Assembly (NCBI GenBank): GCA_036023115.1
Contig: JAYKKT010000091.1
Location: 32,261,501 to 32,325,500, forward strand
Direction: 5' to 3'
DNA length: 64,000 bases
DNA from: Brasenia schreberi
Taxonomy: Eukaryota > Streptophyta > Magnoliopsida > Nymphaeales > Cabombaceae
A program made the translations under genes and the position numbers. The stretch's first letter is position 1. Every line of letters starts with the position of its first letter. Of this stretch, positions 60,020 to 64,000 are shown piece after piece. The notes beneath the pieces are model-generated. The model had not been told where the DNA came from, ran no database searches, and was given only the letters and a program-made list of their open reading frames with translations.

Positions 60020-61780
60020 TCGTGTGGTTTACGTCCCTCTCACGCTTAACACAAAATTGATTCTATGCTTTTATTAAAAAACCCTTTTCAATAGAGAGAA
60101 AAGTCTTGAGAGTGTTGGGATAGAGATAACATGTGGTTTTGTTACGAAGAAGTTCGATGCTTTTTGGGTCTTGTGGTTCGTTCTTTCCCCTGATAGAGAA
60201 CTGCGAGAGATGGAGGGGCAGGGACAGAGACCAAAAAGGAATTGAGATAAATCCTCAAAGGAGAGGGGGGATTATGATCTCTGACCTTGCCTGTCCCATT
60301 TGACAAACTTTGAATAAAACAAAGTTACAATATCTTACACTTAATCTCTCAATTTCCATGCACTGCAACTGTTGAGATACACATAAACGGTGAAGAAGTT
60401 GAAAATGGATACACAAGCCAAATGAACTTAAAGCATATATTGATGCTCTCACCAATTGATCCAAGTGCCAAGATTATGAGTGCTCACAAGGTGTTCTAAT
60501 ATACAAACTTATATAAATCGATTCAACATCACGGGTGATACTCAATCTTCACATTATTGGTTAGTGTTAAATATAGTAAAACTTCACGGGTGAATGTGTC
60601 AAGCATTTTATCGAACACGTAATTTGCACAAAATAAGCTGCACAGGTACATGCTTCATTGCCCTCTTAAGTATAAGAGAGAAAGAAAGAGAGAGAGAGAG
60701 AGGGGAGGGGTTGAAAGCGTTAAATAAAAAGTGATATGATGAAAGGACATTTTAGTAAAAGGATAAGACAAAGGCTAACCTGAGGGGCAAAAATACTATA
60801 TACACACTCTTTTTCATAATTTTTTAAAACACTTTCACTCATTTTCAAAATATCCCCACTACTTTCACCAGGAAATTTTCCTCTTTTGATGTGAGATGAA
60901 TACCAACTTCTAATTCTTTAGTTTGGATGATATACTAGACTTCATCAAAGCTTTATTACTTTTTCTTGTAGAAAAAAGAAAAAAACATTTGAGTGCTTGA
61001 TTCGATGATATATTTTATATTTTCAAGGGTTTATGGGTTTATATCTAAAGAAGAATAAGACTAGATGAAGAAATTATCATACTTTTTTTTATGTATCTAA
61101 TCAACTACTCAACTTTAAATACAATGTATTTTATTCTCTTTTATTTTTTAATTTCGAGAAGAAATATTATTGATTATTTTAATGATTTATAAGTTCATTG
61201 ACGATTTAATTCAATTGTTTTTCCTAAATATTGAATATAAATTGATAATGTTCGAAATTTGTGAAAAAAGATTCCGAATGGTTGTTGAAAAATACAATAA
61301 TTTGCCGAAAATGATGCGACAATCATAGAATAAGGTATGTTTGTAAGAGAGAGGGAGAAGAGAAATGGTATCTAGGTATTTTAGGTACTTTAAAAAAACA
61401 AAGTAGGTATGAGTAAGAAAAGTTATGTTATATACTCATGAAAATAGCATAATTAATAAGTATACTCTTTTTACTACCTACATACTCTTATTTATTTTGC
61501 TTCTCCTAAAATCTAAATCTCTTTCTATGTGGGTTCTTCCATTACCATCGATTGTCCTACACCATTTTTGTGGTGACCCACAACAAGCTTGATCCTGATA
61601 CTGGATCATTCATTCGAATTTAATAAAAAAAATAAAGAACAAAGAAGAAAAGATGAGAAAAAGAGAGAAGGGGTAATTCAAGGAGGATTTGAATGATTTG
61701 GCTGGGTATTTTGTTGACTTAGTATATTTTTGGTTGTTTATTTGATGTATTTATTTAATTTTTTTATCAAAATCAAAACG
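60020..61780. other. Intergenic AT-rich DNA
   Basis: GA run at 60684-60703. Words near 60780-60870 and 61320-61440 loosely resemble dispersed repeat R1 (38.3 and 40.7 kb). No gene-like frame. Confidence 0.3.
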
Positions 61781-61794
61781 AACAAATGATGTCA

Positions 61795-61885
61795 AGTTCT
61801 TAACTCGAGACATGGCAAAGACATGCCTCTCGAACGAGATACGCAAGACGGGCCTTTGTCATATCTCGAGTCAATAACTTAATTT
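61795..61885. repeat. Imperfect inverted repeat
   Basis: GTTCTTAACTCGAGACATGGC at the left (given here from 61796) pairs with the complement of GTCATATCTCGAGTCAATAAC at the right, around a core with CATGCC and GGGCC. MITE-like but without a clear target duplication. Confidence 0.45.
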
Positions 61886-62176
61886 TATTTTTGATTTTTT
61901 TTGTTTTTTTATATTTATTGATTTTTTTCTTCTTCTTTTCTTTTTTATTCTTATTATTGATTTTATTTTTATTTTTATTTTTTATTTATTTGTTTTGTTT
62001 ATCTTTTTTTCTTAAGTGAAATTAGTAGGGTATGCGTTGTTCATTTGGGAAGGAAATAAAAACACTAAAAACAAATGAAATGTTGTCGCCCGAATCCGGT
62101 GAGAGAGGGATCGATTGAAATTGGATGGGAGAAGTGAGAGAAAGTGTAAGGGATAATATGGGTAATTTAAAAAAAA

Positions 62177-63390
62177 GTGTGTGAACAGTATGCGAATGGT
62201 AATCCCCAAAACACTACACCAATGTCGTATTCGGGTCGGATAATGGATAGTGCTCTTCCTGGTAACACTCCCAAGACCCCTGCCACAAAAGAGCGATTGT
62301 CCACAGAGTCGATTGATCCCGTGGACCTCTCTCTCTCTCTCTCAAAGCGTGATTGCAAGGTTGGTGATCTTCCTGGAACCCTATCTTCTATTTTCGCTCT
62401 TTCGTTTCTGCTTGGGGTTTGTGCTTCGTTTGGATCTTTTCGAGTACAGTGTAAAACGGTGAATAAGTGATCTTTGCTGTCGGCGGTGTTCTTTCCTTAA
62501 TTGAATGTGGACAGTTTTGGACTCATTCTAGTTGTGGGGATTGCGTTTTCTGGAATTCGGTGTTCTTTTTCCTTGGTTTATTTGGAGTATCATGTAGGAT
62601 GATTTTCATTTTCTTCTTGTCTTGTACTGGTTGGATGAAATCTAGTTTAGTTCAATGTTATCTGATTATTATTGTTGCGTATTTGGCGAGCGCACAAGTT
62701 GGATTTTAATAGTTCAGAGTGATGAATGAGATCTGTTGGTTGTTTCTTGTTGGCTGCTGCGTTGTTTAATCGGATCTTAGTCATTGACATGCATTATTGG
62801 TATTTCTTCAACGCCCTTTCGTTGTTGAAGATGGATATTAGAATTGTCGAACGTAATTGTATAATTCTCGTTGTCCACAGATTATGCTGTTCGGAACTTT
62901 AGACTGAATTTGGGGGCATAGCTTTCAGGGGATTTGATGCTCAAAAAACCAAAATGATGGAAGACTGTTGTTTATGGATCGTATTTGGTGCTTTTCTTTT
63001 CTTTTCTTTGGTGGGTCTGAACGAGGCTTATGAAGATAGATAGTCGATGCATGTAATGCACTTTTTTCGATGTCTATCTATACGCGTTCCCATTTTCCTT
63101 TTATTATCTGCAAGCAGGATATGTACTGCCATTTTTTCTGCTCTTTACTAGCCTCACTTTGTTGCCATTTATATATACTATGCGTTGAAGTGATATGTAC
63201 CGCATACAAGTTAATAAAGCTTGAAAAGTCATTTCTCTGTTTCTCTTCCAATTCGGAGAATTGCCAAAAACAGGAGATGAATTACTTGTAAGCAAAGATA
63301 AAATAAGAAAAAATAGGTACTACCATGGATTTCTTAGCTTGGTTTTGATGGGGTGCATTTTCCACTGGAAATTTTATGGTACTCATTGTA
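62177..63390 (+). other. Possible 5' end of a gene, not recognised
   Basis: From about 62200 the DNA is richer in G and C. A frame 62177-62470 includes MDSALPGNTPKTPATKERLS followed by CT-repeat-derived Leu-Ser. 62460-63390 is T-rich, like a plant leader or first intron. No domain is recognised and no continuation is seen before the LINE at 63393. It could equally be noise. Confidence 0.2.
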
Positions 63391-63392
63391 CA

Positions 63393-64000
63393 CAACAACA
63401 ACTAAGCCTTTTCCCATACTAGACGGGGTTGACTACATGGATTCTTTGTTTCCATATAGCCCTATCATGTGTCATGTTAGCAGTTAACTCAACATAAGCT
63501 AGATCATTCTTTATTGTTTCCATAAGCTTGATCATTCTTTATTGTTTTTTTCTAACACTTTTGTGGTCATCCTCTACCTCTTGTAATACTTTTAAAATCT
63601 AGTTTTTCATACCTTCTTAGATGCACTTCTTTTGATCTTCTTTTTATATGTCCAAACCATCTTAAATGATATTCTCTCATTTTATCCTCTATTGGTGCTA
63701 CTCTCAATTTGTTTCTAATAACCTCATTATGAATATATGGTCTTTTCTTGTATGATCACTCATCGATCTCAACATCTTCATTTCTTCCATAGAGTGTTGA
63801 TGATTAACTGCCCAACACCCGAAACCATAAAACATGGCAGGTTTAATTGTTGCTCCATGATATTTATCTTTTAACTTTAATGATATCTTCTTGTCACAAA
63901 GAATACCTAATGCTCCTCTTCATTTTAACCAACTTGCATTAATTGTATGCATAATATCTCCATCAATTCTTCCATCACTATAAAAAATTGACCCTAGGTA
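63393..64000 (-). mobile_element. RTE-like LINE copy running off the window
   Basis: Begins with the (GTT)n tail (CAACAACAAC) and the CATACTAGACGGGGTTGACT block. It then continues with the C-terminal domain in reverse (CCATCTTAAATGATATTCTC, matching RLRWF code elsewhere). Indels and stops make it defective, and a 30-bp stretch is duplicated at 63495-63545. The 5' part lies beyond 64000. Confidence 0.88.

Overview
This 64 kb window looks like nuclear DNA of a flowering plant. It has two multi-exon genes of plant families with ordinary GT-AG introns, set in AT-rich sequence full of Ty1/copia, LINE and hAT elements, MITEs and long (TA)n/(CT)n microsatellites. I cannot name the species. Gene structures were built by hand from splice sites, reading phase and remembered family motifs; no search was run.

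Region by region. (1) 454-7793, minus strand: a Ypt/Rab GTPase-activating (TBC domain) gene, ten exons recovered, with a Tourist-like MITE in one intron. It carries an in-frame TAA ahead of the TBC domain, and its first exon was not found. (2) 8.4-12.2 kb: a CT-rich minisatellite, then two 5'-half copies of one hAT family in opposite orientation (from 9103 forward and from 12149 backward), with a small LINE insertion between them that has a perfect 20-bp target duplication. (3) 12.2-19.3 kb: Ty1/copia nest. One element with both LTRs (13.9-19.0 kb, minus strand) lies between gag pieces of another copia element; an oppositely oriented copia RT remnant abuts it. (4) 19.5-26.3 kb: three degraded copies of an RTE-like LINE, two of them tail to tail, the third with internal tandem duplications. 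(5) 28168-32464, minus strand: an apparently intact six-exon gene for a TRM-like protein with a DUF4378 domain (963 codons plus stop), probably with a 5' non-coding exon and a long leader intron reaching toward 36 kb. (6) 36.5-47.9 kb: no convincing gene; MITEs, an inverted pair of dispersed repeats, LINE tails, microsatellites and a tandem duplication. (7) 47.9-50.9 kb: a decayed nuclear ribosomal DNA segment (possible ETS, 18S, ITS1, start of 5.8S) inside sequence of a CCGGTT-rich transposon-like family with matching terminal inverted repeats. (8) 51.4-56.2 kb: a very degraded copia element, minus strand, hit by a LINE copy with a 26-bp target duplication. (9) 57131-60019: the fullest copy of the hAT family, with BED finger, DUF659 and hAT dimerisation homology, terminal inverted repeats and an 8-bp target duplication with one mismatch. 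(10) 60-64 kb: mostly unannotated, ending in another LINE copy that runs off the window.

The two host genes share no obvious pathway. The TBC protein would act on Rab GTPases in membrane traffic; the TRM-like protein belongs to a family tied to cortical microtubule arrays. Most of the remaining DNA is transposon debris, and its junctions (filler DNA, tail-to-tail pairs, rDNA in a transposon-like frame) are the most informative part. I found no new multi-gene system.
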